Assembly (NCBI GenBank): GCA_037957365.1
Contig: JARHVA010000224.1
Coordinates: 4,127,501 to 4,191,500 of the forward strand
Reading direction: 5' to 3'
DNA from: Torreya grandis
Taxonomy: Eukaryota; Streptophyta; Pinopsida; Cupressales; Taxaceae
DNA length: 64,000 nt
Position 1 is the stretch's first letter; every line of letters begins with the position of its first letter. Both the position numbers and the translations under genes were made by a program. Below are positions 21,332 to 33,409 of this stretch, piece by piece. The notes beneath the pieces were generated by a model. It ran no database searches. It was not told where the DNA came from and saw only the letters and a list, made by a program, of their open reading frames with translations.

Positions 21332-22290
21332 ATGGTAGGAATAAGTGGTAGCATTTCTCAACTCCAAATACCAATATTTAATGGGAAAAATTATGATTTT
21401 TGGAGTATATAAATGAAAACCTTGTTCTGTTTACAAGATATTTGGGACCTGGTTGAAAATGGATTCCCAGAGCCAGTTAACCAACAGGCATATCAGGTAT
21501 TGTCACAAGCAAAAAAGGATTTATTAAAAGATAATAAGAAAATGGATGTCAAAGCATTGTTTTTCATTCAGCAAGTCATGAAAAAATCAATATTTCTAAG
21601 GGTTGCAGCTGCTAAAAGGTCAAAGCAAGCATGGGAAACCCTATAAACAACATACCAAGGTACAAGCAAAGTTAAATCTGCCAAATTGCAAATACTTAAA
21701 AAAAGATTTTGAAAATCTTCATATGAAAAAATCAGAGAATATAGACTCATTTTTACACATGTAATGGGCATTGTAAATAAAATAAGAACTTCTGGTGAGA
21801 GTATAGAAGAACAGAATATTGTAGAAAAATTACTTATAAACTTACCTGTAAAATTTGATTCAATAGTAGTGGCCATTGAAAAATCTAAAGATTTAACTCA
21901 GCTATCAGTTGATGAATTAATGGGGCCACTATTATTACATGAGCAAAGGCTAAACCGTTCAGTGTCATCTTCATTATAAAATGCATTCAAAACTCGGCTT
22001 TGAGTTAATAGAACAAGAGGGAGATCAAATTGCAGCAGAGGTAGAAGTCGTTTTTCACCAAGAGGCAGTAGAGAATCTAATCAATTTGAAAGCAAACCAA
22101 CATAAAGCCCGCATATCTCTTTCACACCATCAAGAGAAAGAGCTAGCAACCATTTTCATAACCATCACCAAAGAGAAAGATATGATAAATCAAACATCCA
22201 ATGTCATTATTGTAAAAAATTTAAACACTTTGCAGCTAAATGTAAAAACAAACAATATGATATGAATAAACAAAAGACAACTTTATAAAT
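21332..22290 (+). pseudogene. gag: copia-F Gag with zinc knuckle
   Basis: It starts at ATG 21332 (MVGISGSISQLQIPIFNGKN), the usual copia Gag opening with F/W-rich YDFW. A stop at 21409 follows the W position. The frame resumes through 21413-21646 and, after a frameshift, 21764-21979 (LLINLPVKFDSIVVAIE, then LSVDELMGPLLLHEQRL, matching copia-G LTQRSVDELMGSLLAHEQRL). A basic region (21981-22265) precedes the knuckle CHYCKKFKHFAAKCK at about 22205-22250. Four breaks prevent a full product. Confidence 0.88.
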
Positions 22291-22359
22291 GAAAACTAGC
22301 CCAACACTCGTGAATAGAACACAATGTTGATAACATGTAATGTTGCACAATAAAGCTCA

Positions 22360-25300
22360 AAAGAAGTATGGTTTTTGGATAGTGGGTGTAGTAATCATAT
22401 GAGTGTAAGAAAAGAGTTGTTTGCAACAATAGATGATTCGATAAAATCACAAGTAAAATTGGGAAATGATTACAAAGTATCAGTCATGGAGAAATGATCA
22501 ATTAACATAAGAACAAAACAAAGTGAAAAAAACTTATCCCTGATGTATACTATGTCCCTGGATTGCAACACAATCTTATAAGCATTGGTCAATTGATGCA
22601 AAAAGAGTATAGGATATACTTTGAGAATGGTGAAAATGTAATTTTGGACAAAAAACCTATCAATAGGCTAATTGCAAAAGTTGAAATGACAAGAAATATA
22701 ATGTTTTCTCTTAGTATCCAAAGTGAACTATGTTTAGAACCTCAAGGATTGCAAATAATTGTTGAGGCAACATTTAGAATTTCATGCAAGGATCAATCTT
22801 GGTTATGGCACTTAAGATTTGGGCATTTAAACTTTAGAGGTTTGTAGCTATTGTATAGAAAGAAAATGGCATATGGATTGCCACCAATAAAGCCACTTAA
22901 AACATGTGAGAGTTGCATACTAGCAAAGCAACATAGACAAAAAAATTTAGTTGAGAAATCTTATAAGGCAAGGCATTCACTCGAAATAGTTTATTCAGGC
23001 CTTTGTAAACTTATGCAAATGTCATTCATAAGTAGAAATCTATATTTTTTGACATTCACTAATGATTTCAGCTGCAAAACTTGGGTGTATTTCTTAAAAT
23101 ACAAATTAGATGTGTTTGATATTTTTAAGGAGCTCAAGGCAAAAGTTGAAAAAAAAAGTGGATATTATATTAAAATATTAAGAACCAATCGAGGTGGTGA
23201 ATACATATCAAATAATTTTTTGAATTTTTGCAAGGCAAATAAAAATAATAATTCACGGCAAGATATACACATCAACAAAATAGAGTAATGGTAAGAAAGA
23301 ATAGGATAATTATGGAAATGCATGAAACATGATAAAAGCTAAGCATCTACCAAATGAATATTGGGTTGAAGCAGTTGTATGTGCAATATACATTTTGAAC
23401 AAGTGTCCAACAAAAGCAGTGATAAATAAGATACCACAAGAAGTATGGAGCAAGAAGAAACATAGTGTCTCACATTTGAGAGTCTTTAGATGTGTAACAT
23501 ACTCTTTAATACCTCAAGAATTAATAAATAAGTTGGATGATAGAGGCGAAAAGTGCATTTTTATGAGATATAGTGAACAATCTAAAGCATACAAATTATA
23601 CAATCCAATTACAATAGCCAATGTTCCATGTGAGAATGAGGACAATGAAATTCAAACTGTGAATCTTACTACACAAGCAAATGTTCATCAAGCTCCACAA
23701 ACAAATGTTCCTACAATGCCTTCTAAAGCACCTAGCACTCCAAATCCATCTACTCTAGCTAGTAATGACAACAGTGAATCATCTAATCCAACACTTTCAT
23801 CATTGAAATCACGATTAATAAACACTTCAAAGAAGACTCGTAATCTAAAGAAGATTTATGATAAGTCACAAGAAGCTAAAAATATGAATTTATGTTCCAA
23901 TTTTGCAATCTTAACACAAGATGATTCAATTTACTTTGAAGATGCAATTAAAGATAACAATTGAATTGTAGCTAAGGATGAAGAAATTCAATCAATTGAA
24001 AAGAATCAAACTTGAGATTTTGTAACACTTATTAAAAGAAAGGATGTGATTGAAGTAAAATGGATTTACAAAACAAAGTTTAATGCAGATGAAAATTTTG
24101 AGAAACACAAAGAAAGATTAGTAGCTAAAGGCTTCACACAACCAAGAATAAATTGCAATGAAACATTTACACCTATAGCAAGACTAGACACAGTAAGAAT
24201 GATGTTATCTATTGTAGCTCAAAACTGTTGAAAGGTTTATCAAATAGACGTCAAATCAACATTTTTGAATGACATTTAGAAGACGCAGTTTATATAAAAC
24301 AACCACCTGATTATGAAATTCCAAGAGAAGAGCACAAGGTCTACAAGCTGAAAAAGGCCTTATATGGATTGAAGCAAGCTCATAAAACTTGGTATAGTAG
24401 AATAAATCTTATTTTATGAACAATGGGTTTAACAAATGTGGCAATGAACCAACTTTGTGTGTCAAAGTGAATGATGAAGGATAAATTTTGATAGTATGTT
24501 TGTATGTAGATGACTTGATTTTTACTAGATATTTGTTAATTGAATCATTTAAGGCAACCATGAAAACTAAATTTGATATAACTAATTCGGGGCTTATGAG
24601 ATACTTTTTTGGCATAGAAATAAGTCAATCCGAGCAAAAAAATTTCATATGTAAATCAAAGTATGCTAATGATTTGTTGAAAAGGTTCAGGATGTTGAAT
24701 GTTAATTTAACCCCTACTTCAGTTGCAATGGGTTTAAAACTTAGCAAGAAAGACAAAAGATCAAGTGTTGATGCAACTTTATTCAAGAGATTAGTTGGTA
24801 GCCTCATGTATCTAACCGCCACAAGACCAGACATTATGTATGGGGTTAGTCTTATCTAAAGATTCATGGCCTCATGTATCTAACCGCCATAAGACCAGAC
24901 ATTATATATAGGGTTAGTTTTATCTAAAGATTCATGGACGCTCTCATTGGATAGTGGAGAAAATAATATTAAGATATATAGCTAGAACAAAGAATTTTGG
25001 AATTGTCTATACACTATCAGTTGATTTTGAAAGTTGACTGGTTATATAGATAGTGATTGGAGAGGTAGCATGGATGATAGAAAAAGTATTATGGATGATT
25101 GCGTATATTTTTCATCTTAGATCAGATGTTATTTCTTGGGCATCGAAAAAACAACCAATTTTGACACTTTCATCAACCAAAGCGAAATATGTAATAGCCA
25201 CATCAACAACTTGTCAAGTAGTTTGGATGAGAAAAGTACTTTCAAATTTGATGCATACTCAAGAAGAAGCTGCAAAAATATATTGTGATAACAATTCAGT

Positions 25301-25523
25301 GATTGCATTATCTAAAAATTATGTGTTTCATAAATGCAGCAAGCATATTGATATTGGATATCACTTCATTTGTGAATTTGTGAACAATGGTGATATATAT
25401 CTTAAGTTTTGCAGGTCTGAAGAGCAACTAGAAGACATATTTACAAATCCCCTTGCAAAGAACATGTTTGAGCATCCATGGGAAAGCATAAGGTTAATTG
25501 ATATACATGGCAGTGAAGATTAA
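22360..25523 (+). pseudogene. pol: copia-F Pol: protease, integrase, RT, RNase H
   Basis: The protease motif LDSGCSNHMSV lies at about 22375-22405. GAG-pre-integrase has WLWHLRFGHLNFRGL and the zinc finger CESCILAKQH (22798-22935). The integrase core continues to TNRGGEYISNN, where the second catalytic D is changed to N. The segment between about 23250 and 23330 is garbled and lacks the usual TPQQNG block. RT runs from 24046 with VKWIYKTKFN, LKKALYGLKQAHKTWY (24348-24400) and LYVDDLIFT (24500-24530). RNase H has ISWASKKQP, IYCDNNSVIALSKN and a terminal EDIFTNPLAK. A 68-bp internal duplication breaks RT at 24802-24937. Confidence 0.92.
24802..24937 (+). repeat. 68-bp tandem duplication in copia-F RT
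   Basis: The unit starting CCTCATGTATCTAACCGCC occurs at 24802-24869 and again at 24870-24937 with a few differences. The other copies of this family (for example copia-G near 27860-27920) have it once. It shifts the frame, since 68 is not a multiple of three. Confidence 0.92.
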
Positions 25524-25530
25524 GGGGGAG

Positions 25531-26022
25531 TGTTAGCGGATGTGGACCTACAACTTAGCTCAATTTAATCTCCCCTGCCATGTCACTTCCAACTCAGCCA
25601 ATCTTCTATGATTGGCATTAAAACCCCTTTAATTCCTTGCGGCTGTTCACATAATAACATGCTTTGATCATCTAATACATTAAATGCTTTCTTTTTTTCT
25701 CTCTTTTGAGCTGCTTCGAGAGTCTTCCAATGAAGGCATCCAAATTCTCTGTTTTTAATATATCTATCAATTTTTGAGTTACTCTATTTTTGAGAGATAA
25801 AAATATATGAAAGAGAGCAACGAAGCTCTATGAAGATTGATGCAAAATAGTTAAGACTGCAATGCTTTGGCATAGCTTCAAATGTATGCAGCTGGTTGAT
25901 TTATCTCAACAGATATTTTAATATAAAATTTTATATTTTTGTGTTTCTCTTTTCTCTTTTGCTGCCCACAGAAGTATCATTATGTTTCATATAATCTAAA
26001 TAATTGAATCTTATCTCCTACA
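25531..26022 (+). repeat. 3' LTR of copia-F
   Basis: It runs TGTTAGCGGATGTGGACC to TCTCCTACA and is 492 bp long, aligning end to end with the 5' LTR at roughly 90 percent by eye. A divergence of that size suggests an old insertion. Confidence 0.93.
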
Positions 26023-26773
26023 ATTTTTTGGGACCAACACATGTTTTCAATATCTTTTAATGGATTTATAATAAATATAGATAAATTAATAGATCCTTAT
26101 GAGGCTATAGTTATATGGATGGATAATATGAATAATTTTACTGCTTGAAAGGTTGGATGACACACTTCCAATCTGGCTACATATGCAACTTGCCTAATGG
26201 CAGGGAACTCTGAGATTGGTGGGACCAAAAGATCAATATAGACGACACAACTCCACTTGGTACAACTGAAGTCTCTATTAAGTAGATGATCAAGTAACAA
26301 GTTTCGGATAGAGGCTTGAAAGTGTTATAGGCAGCGATTCTAATAGGATTCAATAGCAATCGGCCAAGAAAAATAGATGAAGCTAAAGCCTAGCTATTTT
26401 AAATGAAATTGTGTGATTTGACCAAACTCAATGATTACTCTTTGGTTTTCCAAACTCATGCTTAGGAAGGTGCTGAAGCTAATAGTCAATAGGTTAAAGA
26501 CTTCTATCTTACTAGTCTTCTTTGTGTGCTAGGAAATTGGTTAAAAGACCATGTGACCAAATTCAGTCTTTCTATAGACCAATTAACCTTACTTGAGCTA
26601 ACAAACTTTATTCGGTTTAGGTTGCTGAAACAATGTCATCAAAAAGCATTAGAATCTAATCGATCTAGTTATAATGACATTTGTAACTTGTAGAAATACT
26701 ATTTTGATAATACTCCTCTTAGGTCATGGGGTTACAATAAATCTAAGCTTGGTTGTAGTTGTAAACAATCCAA

Positions 26774-27255
26774 TGTAGGAGATAAACAACATACAGGAAT
26801 CTTCTATGCCAAATTATTGTAGACAAAACATATAGAAAAACATGGTAAAAAGCATAGCAACATAGTAAATAAACTGAGACACAAAACTCAAACACAGAAA
26901 TGATATATTTCACTAGTATACAGGTAGATGAAATTTATGTCTTTTACAATATGCAATAGCTTCGCTACTATGTCTTCTTCATGCTAAAACAAAGCATGCA
27001 TTCCAAAGTGATTATAATAAAAATAGAGTAAAAGAATGCGTAGATTGGAAGACTCTCAAAGCATGTAGAAAGAGGGAGAAGATGAAAAATAAATGTGTTT
27101 GATGTCCGTAGAAAAATATCATCTAACAACTATAAGACATTAAATCATTTTAATATAAACAGACACTATAAAATGAGTTGTAGGTGACGTGGCAGGTAGA
27201 TTAAAAGCTGAGCTAGATGTAGATCCATGTCTACCAACAATCACGTCTGCCAACA
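26774..27255 (-). repeat. 3' LTR of copia-G
   Basis: It spans TGTAGGAGATAAAC to CTGCCAACA on the plus strand (482 bp). Relative to the partner LTR it lacks about 50 bp after CATGTCTTTTA and has no copy of the 123-bp repeat. Confidence 0.92.
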
Positions 27256-27269
27256 CTCCCCCTTAATCT

Positions 27270-30200
27270 TCACTACCATGTATGTCTGCTATTCCAATTC
27301 TTTCTCAAAAATGCTCAAACACATTCTTTGAAAGTGGTTTGGTAAAGATATCAGCAAGTCAATCCTCAGACCTACAAAATTCAAGATATATGTCTCCATT
27401 GTTCACCAATTCTCGAATAAAATGATATCGTGTATCAATATGCTTTCTCTATTTATGAAAACATGATTTTTAGATAAATCAATTGCTGAATTATTATCAC
27501 AATAAATTTTCGTAGGTTCTTCTTGTAAATACCTCAAATCTGAAAGTAGTCTTTTCATCTATACTGCTTGGCAAGCTGTTGATGTCCCTGCTACATATTC
27601 TGCTTCCGCTAATGAGAGTGTCACAATTGGTTGTTTCTTTGATGCCTAAGAGATAGCATCATATCCAAAATGAAAAATGTATCTGGAAGTACTCTTCCTA
27701 TCATCCAATCTACCTCCCTAATCACTATCTTTATATCCAATCAGTTTGTAGTCATTTAAAGATGTATACAAAATCCCAAAGCTCTTTGTTCCAGCTATAT
27801 ACTTTAAAACTTTTTTTTTAACTTTCTAATGTGATTCATTTGGTTTGTCCATGAATCTAAAAATGAGACTAACCCCATACATAATATTCAGTCTTGTGGC
27901 GGTTAGATATATGAGACTACCCACTAATATTTTGAATAAAGTTGCATCAACGCTAGGACTTTTGTCATCCTTGCTAAGTTTCAAACCCAATGCAACCGGT
28001 GAAGGGGCTAGATTCACTTGTGTCATCTTGAATCTCTTCAACAAATCATTAGCATACTTGCTTTGACATATAAAAATGTCTTGATCACTTTGACTTACCT
28101 CTATCTCAAGAAAATATCTCATAATCCCCAAATCAGTCATATTAAATTCATTTTCCATGGCTGCCTTAAATGAGTTAATTGACATGTTACTTGTGAATAT
28201 CAAATCATCTACATACAAACAAACTATCAAGCTTTGCCCTTGATTATTCACTTTCACATACAAGGTAGGTTCATTTTCACATCTATTAAACCCATTTTTA
28301 ATCAAATAAGAATCTATTCTACTATACTAAGTTTTAGGAGCTTGCTTCAAACCATATAATGTCTTTTTCGTATTATATATCTTATGTTCTTGTTTTCAAA
28401 TTTCATAACCAGGGGGTTGTTTTATGTACACTTTTTCCAAAATGTCATTTAAGAAAACTAATTTTACATCCATTTGGTAAACCTTCCAATTATTTTGAGA
28501 TGCTATAGATAAGACCATTCTAATGGTATCCAATCTTGTCACAGGGGTGAATGTTTCATTGTAGTCTATGTCAGCGTGTTCTGTGAAGCCTTTAGCTACT
28601 AGTCTTGCCTTGTGTTTCTTTATTTTTCTATCAACATTATACTTTGTCTTGTAAACCCACTTAACTCCAATCACATCTTTGCCTTGAGGAAGCTCTACTA
28701 GATCCCAAATTTGATTATTTTAAATTGAGTGAATTTTTTCATCCACTGTTTCAATCCAATTGTCATCTTTAATTGTTTTTTCAAAATAAATTGGATCAAT
28801 TTGTGTTAAAAATGCAAAATTAGAACATAAATCAGCATTTTTAGCATCTTGTATTTCATCATAAATCTCCCTTAAACTACATGTCTTCTTTGAAGTGTTT
28901 ATAGACCTTGATCTTAATGATGCAAGCTTTAGATTAGAAGACTCACTGTTGTTATTACTTGCTGGAGTAGTTGGATTTCGAATGGTAGGTGTCTTAGAAG
29001 GCATTATGGAACATTTGCTTGTGTAGTAGGATTCACAACTTGAATTTTATTCTCTTGTGGAACACTAGCTACAATAGTAGTTGTTTTGTCTATGCTGTCA
29101 TCCCAAGCTTCTTCTCCAACAAACTCAACATCATGACTTATTATCACCTTCTTTATAATAGGATTGTATAGCTTATATGCCTTGGATTGTTCATTATATC
29201 TCACAAATATGCACTTTTCTCTTTTATTATCTAGTTTTTTTCTTAATTTTTAAGGTATCAAGGAGTATGCCATGCATCCAAAAACTCTCAAATGTGCAAT
29301 ATTATGCTTCCTTTTGCTCTAAGTTTTTTCTGGTATTTTATTTATCACTATTTTTGTTGGACATCTATTTAATATGTATACCAAACATGTAACCTCTGTG
29401 GCCCAATACTCATTTGGTAGGTGTTTGGATTTTATCATACTTCGTGCCATTTCCATAATTGTTCTATTCTTTCTATCAGCGGCTCTATTTTGTTCAGGGG
29501 TATACCTTGTTGTAAAGAGTTTCCTTATGTCATTTGTCTTGCAAAAAATTTGAAAATTATTTGATATATATTCACCACCTCTACGATTCTCAATATTTTG
29601 ATATAATGTCCACTTTCTTTCTCAACTTTTGCTTTAACCTCTTTAAAAATAGCAAATACATCTAATTTATATTTCAAGAAATAAACTCAAACTTTCTTGT
29701 TGAAATCATCAATAAATGTCAATAAATAAAGACTTCCACTTATGGATGGTGTTTGCATCAGTCCATAAAGATCTAAATGGACCATCTCAAGTGGTTGCCT
29801 AGCCTTATAAGATTTACCAATTGAAAATTTATGCCTATATTGTTTTGCAAGTATACAACTCTCACATTTTTTCTTAAGTGGCTCTATTGATCGCAATCCA
29901 TACACCATTTTTTTCTTGTATAATAGTTGTAATCCTTTGACGTAAAAATGTCAAAATCTCAAATGCCATAGTCAATATTCATTTTTATATGAAAATTTGA
30001 AAGCTAATTCAACAACCTTTTGCAATCCTTGAGGCTCGAAGAATAGTTCACTTTGTATTCTAAGAGGAAACGTTTTTGTTTTATCATTTTAACTTTTGCA
30101 ATCAGCGTATTGCTTGGTTTCTTGTCTAAAATTACACATTCACCATTTTCAAAGTATATTCTATACTTTTTTTGCATTAATTGCCCAATGCTTATTAGAT

Positions 30201-30535
30201 TATGTTGCCATTTAGGAACATAGTACACATCAGGAATATGCTTCTTCTCACCTTACTTAGTTCTTATGTTAATTAACCATTTTTTCATTACTGATACTCG
30301 GTGATCATTGCCTAATTTACCTCTAATTTTACTGATTCATTCATTGTTGCAAACATCTCTTTACTCCCACTCATGTGATTACTACATCCACTATCTAGAA
30401 ATCATACCTTCTTAAAACTCTGTTGTGTAACATTACATGTGATCAACATTATATTTTGTTCAATAGTGTTGAACTGATTTTCATTTATATAATTTGTCTT
30501 TTGTTTATTTATATCATATAACCTTTTCCTACATT
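27270..30535 (-). pseudogene. pol: copia-G Pol: protease, integrase, RT, RNase H
   Basis: Leftwards from about 30410: protease LDSGCSNHMSG; the YYVPKWQHNLISIGQLM block (30228-30004); GAG-pre-integrase and zinc finger CESCILAKQYRH (29870-29830); integrase core with MVHLDLYGLMQTP; linker with SEQSKAYKLYNPI-type sequence (29204-29004). RT has VKWVYKTKYN (28665), [20 protein letters not shown] and LYVDDLIFTSN (about 28225-28190). RNase H continues to 27290 with a YCDNNSAIDLSKN block. Long frames survive (28305-27826, 28674-28396) but stops and small indels separate them. Confidence 0.92.
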
Positions 30536-30539
30536 CAAA

Positions 30540-31434
30540 TGTAAGATGCCCAAATCTTTTACAATAATGACATTAGATGTTTGTTTTGTCATACCTTTCA
30601 CCTTGATGTTGGCTATGAAAATGACTATTGCGTCTATCTCTTGTTGGTATAGAATGTGTATGTAGGCTTGATGCTAGTCTTCTACTTTCAAATTGTGTAT
30701 TTTCTCTTTCTCCTCTTGGTGTAAAACGTCCTCTACCTCTGTTGTAATTTATTCTTCTTCTCATTCTACCAAATGAACGTTGAGTTTTAAATGCATTCTC
30801 CAATGATGATGCCTCTGATCGATTTAATCTTTGCTCATGTGCTAAGAGCGATCCCATTAATTCATCAACTGATCGCTGAGTAAGATCTTTGGATACCTCA
30901 ATAGCTACTACCACTAAATTAAACTTTGTAGGCAAGCGTCTAAATATTTTTTTTACAATTTTTTGATTTTCAATGGTTTCTCCATAGGATCTAATTTGAT
31001 TTACTATTGCCATTGCATGAGTAAAGATTAAATATATTGAATCTAAATCTTTCATTTGCATGTTTTCGAAATCCTTTCTAAGCATTTGTAATTTTGTTGT
31101 TTTCACTTTGCTTGTGCCTTGGTATGTTGTTTGCAAGCTATCCCATCCCTGTTTTGATCTTGTACTCGCTGCTACTTTTGCAAAGATTGATTCCTCCATT
31201 CCCTATTGAATAATAACAATGTTTTGGCGTCTTTCTTGTTCAACAAATCCTTCTCTGCTTGTGAAAGAACTAGATATGCTTGCTAGTCTGCTGGTTTAGG
31301 GAATCCATTTTCAACCAAATCCCATACATTTTGAGAACAAAAGAGGGTTTTCATTTTAATGCTTCAATAATCATAGTTTTTGCCATTAAAAATTGGAATT
31401 TAGGGTTGTGAAATACTTTCACTTACTCCTGCCA
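30540..31434 (-). pseudogene. gag: copia-G Gag with zinc knuckle
   Basis: It starts at minus-strand ATG 31434 (MAGVSESISQP) with a stop soon after and a frameshift near 31200. The main frame 31199-30573 (208 aa) is intact and contains GWDSLQTTYQGTSKVKTTKL, a helical capsid region, SVDELMGSLLAHEQRLNRS and a basic Arg/Gly-rich tail. The knuckle CHYCKRFGHLTFECRKR follows at about 30585-30535 after a TAA codon. Less decayed than copia-F Gag. Confidence 0.9.
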
Positions 31435-31695
31435 TGATTTTTCAAAATAACAATCTCCTTTTCTTGCTTACTACTTTGAGGATTATTTTATCCTTTTTTT
31501 TAAAAAAATAACAGACTAAAATATTCTGTCTTACCTTGGCTGGAATGCTCCCCCTTCCTTGGCTGGGATGCTCCCCCTTTCGAATATCTCTGCTGCAATT
31601 CTTTGCCCCTTGTTTTTGTTTCTGAATTTCTTCCTCTTCCCTGCTCTTTTCTTCCAACGATCTGCCTAGTCTTTTTATTTGCTCTAATACCAATT

Positions 31696-32336
31696 TGTAG
31701 GAGACAAACAACTTGCAGGGATCTTCTATGCCAAATTATTGGAGACAAAACATACAGAAAAAAAAAGTAAAAATCACATCAACACAGCAAATAAACCGAG
31801 ACACAGATGTCAAACACAGAAATGATATATTTCAATAATATACAGGGAGATGAAATACATGTCTTTTATCCTCTATGCTACTAGAAGTGCGCATTTGTTC
31901 ATTCCTCTATTTTCTGCATACAATTTGCAATAAAGTACACAGAAATGATATATTTCAATAATATACAGGCAGATGAAATACATGTCTTTTATCCTCTATG
32001 CTACTAGAAGTGCGCATTTGTTCATTCCTCTATTTTCTGCATACAATTTGCAATAAAGTCGCTGCTGTGTCTTCTTCGTGCTAAAACAGAGCATGCAATC
32101 CAAAGTGTTTATAATAAAAACAAAGCAAAAGAACGAATAGACTGGAAGACTCTCGAAGCATGTAGAAAAAGGGAGAAGATGAAAAATAAATGCGTCAGAT
32201 GTCCGTAGCAAAATATCATCCAACAGCTGTAAGACATTAAAACATTTTAATACAAATGGACAATAGAAACTGAGCTGTAGGTGACGTGGCAGAGAGATTA
32301 GAAGCTGAGCTGGATGTAGATCCACGTCCGCCAACA
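31696..32336 (-). repeat. 5' LTR of copia-G, enlarged by a 123-bp tandem duplication
   Basis: It spans TGTAGGAGACAAAC to CCGCCAACA (641 bp). A 123-bp unit starting ACACAGAAATGATATATTTC is present at 31814-31936 and 31937-32059 with about one mismatch, so the duplication is much younger than the LTR divergence. The duplicated segment lies in the promoter/U3-R part of the LTR. Confidence 0.93.
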
Positions 32337-32880
32337 TCCAAATCCCACCTACATCGTAAGCAGTGTTAAAAAGTGCTATAAATCACCTCGTCCTTTCGAA
32401 AGGCTAAATTCAAAGCTTATAAAGTTTATCGTAAAAGGATCTCTCATTGGAGTTCTCTTGGGAAGCCGAAGAAGTTACTACGCAGACATAGTACAATCCA
32501 TGTAATCCCCGCACATATTAAATGCTATACATGTGGCGATAACCATTATGCAATTGATTGTCCAGGTAAAAATGTTAATCTCCGGGCCAAAGTTGTCCAT
32601 GAATTCTATAACATGGAAGCATCGTGAGATATTGTAGATATTTATGACGTTGCTCTTGAATCTTCTGAACATTATTATGATCTTTTCCAAGTATCTCAGA
32701 CTCTAGTTCAGATGCAGAGACAGACGACATGATCAGGACATATAACGATAAGCTAGCTAGGGACGAAATGCTGAAAGGGAAAATGGCTAGTGATGAAGAT
32801 TCAGAAGATGATGATGTGGTTAAAACCCTATTGCATAAGCAAATGAGTTTTCTAGATGCTAAAATAGAATAATTGAATTC
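32337..32880 (+). pseudogene. EPRV-A coat protein C-terminal part with CCHC knuckle
   Basis: It resumes right after copia-G with a basic stretch (FRKAKFKAYKVYRKR, about 32394-32440) and a complete knuckle CYTCGDNHYAIDCP at 32522-32565. The Cys-X2-Cys-X4-His-X4-Cys spacing is the retroviral/caulimovirid nucleic-acid-binding form. An acidic tail with EDSEDDDVV follows (near 32800). A TGA at 32625 and a frameshift near 32725 interrupt it. The basic-knuckle-acidic order is typical of caulimovirid coat proteins. Confidence 0.85.
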
Positions 32881-32887
32881 TTGAGAT

Positions 32888-33190
32888 ATGTTTAAACATG
32901 CTTATTCTCAGGATGAAATATATGCAACCTTGTATAAGTCGGAACTCGCAGCTTTAAATGAAGAAAAGAAAAAGCTAAGGCTTGCATATAATAAGTTTGT
33001 ACCTGAAAAAGATGAGCAAGAGCCAGATTGGAAAGTGCTTTGCAAACATGGATATGCTCCAGATGGAAAGGCAACAGTAAAGCTTGAATCAAGTGGAGGC
33101 TATAAGCTTCCTCAGAGGAAATCAGGGGTGTTGCTTGAATACCTGTTGTTCGAATCTAAAAAAGATGGTCTACAAAGGTTGACTCATTAG
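32888..33190 (+). pseudogene. EPRV-A segment between coat and protease (intact 100-codon frame)
   Basis: The frame starts MFKHAYSQDEIYATLYKSEL, has a charged helix (LNEEKKKLRLAYNKF) and then a compact part with DWKVLCKHGYAPDGK and SSGGYKLP. It is open for 100 codons in otherwise stop-ridden sequence. I do not recognise the fold. By position it is a linker or small domain between coat and protease. It ends at TAG 33188; downstream 33190-33410 is coding-like in another frame with a Lys-rich helix. Confidence 0.45.
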
Positions 33191-33409
33191 ACTTAAGCCA
33201 AACATTAGATTTAATTTCTGATGTCAAAATCAATGGTTTATACATGGCTTGTGTGTTGAATAAAGTTGTTAAACAAATAAAAGATCTTAAGGCAGATGTT
33301 AAAAGTATTAAGGAAGTTCTTCAGATTGAAAATCTCAAACATGATCAGACTCAACACCAGTCTGATGAAGAAGCTAATCCTATAGCTAACATGTTATCTA
33401 TTTAGCATT

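Larger units (their letters stand above)
20472..26022 (+). mobile_element. Full-length Ty1/copia element copia-F
   Basis: The element is 5,551 bp with LTRs 20472-20969 and 25531-26022, an initiator-Met primer site at 20973, and purine tract TTAAGGGGGAG at 25520-25530. It is flanked by ATTTG (20467-20471) and ATTTT (26023-26027), a 5-bp duplication with one mismatch. The host is the EPRV-A coat gene. Gag and Pol are present but carry many stops and a missing integrase segment. It belongs to the same family as copia-G, which sits 751 bp away in the opposite direction. Confidence 0.95.
20337..26773 (+). pseudogene. EPRV-A coat protein N-terminal and middle parts, split by copia-F
   Basis: The first piece (20337-20471) reads MGVYENSVVSAIHRR to EDFEDL, matching EPRV-C MGMYEDFVVSNLRH. 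After copia-F the frame resumes at about 26028 (FSISFNGFIINIDKLIDPYE, matching EPRV-C IDKIVDPYDH) and continues through 26768 with stops. The mid part has capsid-like Trp/Leu-rich helices, with YYFDNTPLRSWGYNKSKLG-type sequence near 26700-26750. Copia-G then cuts it. Continuity with the Cys-His knuckle at 32520-32565 identifies it as coat protein. Confidence 0.72.
26774..32336 (-). mobile_element. Full-length Ty1/copia element copia-G (minus strand)
   Basis: The element is 5,563 bp. Its 5' LTR (minus orientation) is 31696-32336 and its 3' LTR is 26774-27255. It is flanked by a perfect TCCAA duplication at 26769-26773 and 32337-32341. The primer site (minus TTGGTATTAGAGC) is at 31681-31693 and the purine tract (AAGGGGGAG on the minus strand) at about 27256-27265. 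Inserted in the EPRV-A coat gene. Same family as copia-F: Gag and Pol align throughout and LTR ends share TGTTGG(C/T)GGA(C/T)GTGGA. Confidence 0.95.

Noticed and set aside
31442..31748. Two overlapping minus frames near the copia-G primer site
   Set aside because: They span the LTR edge, primer site and untranslated leader, and the residues are low-complexity basic repeats.
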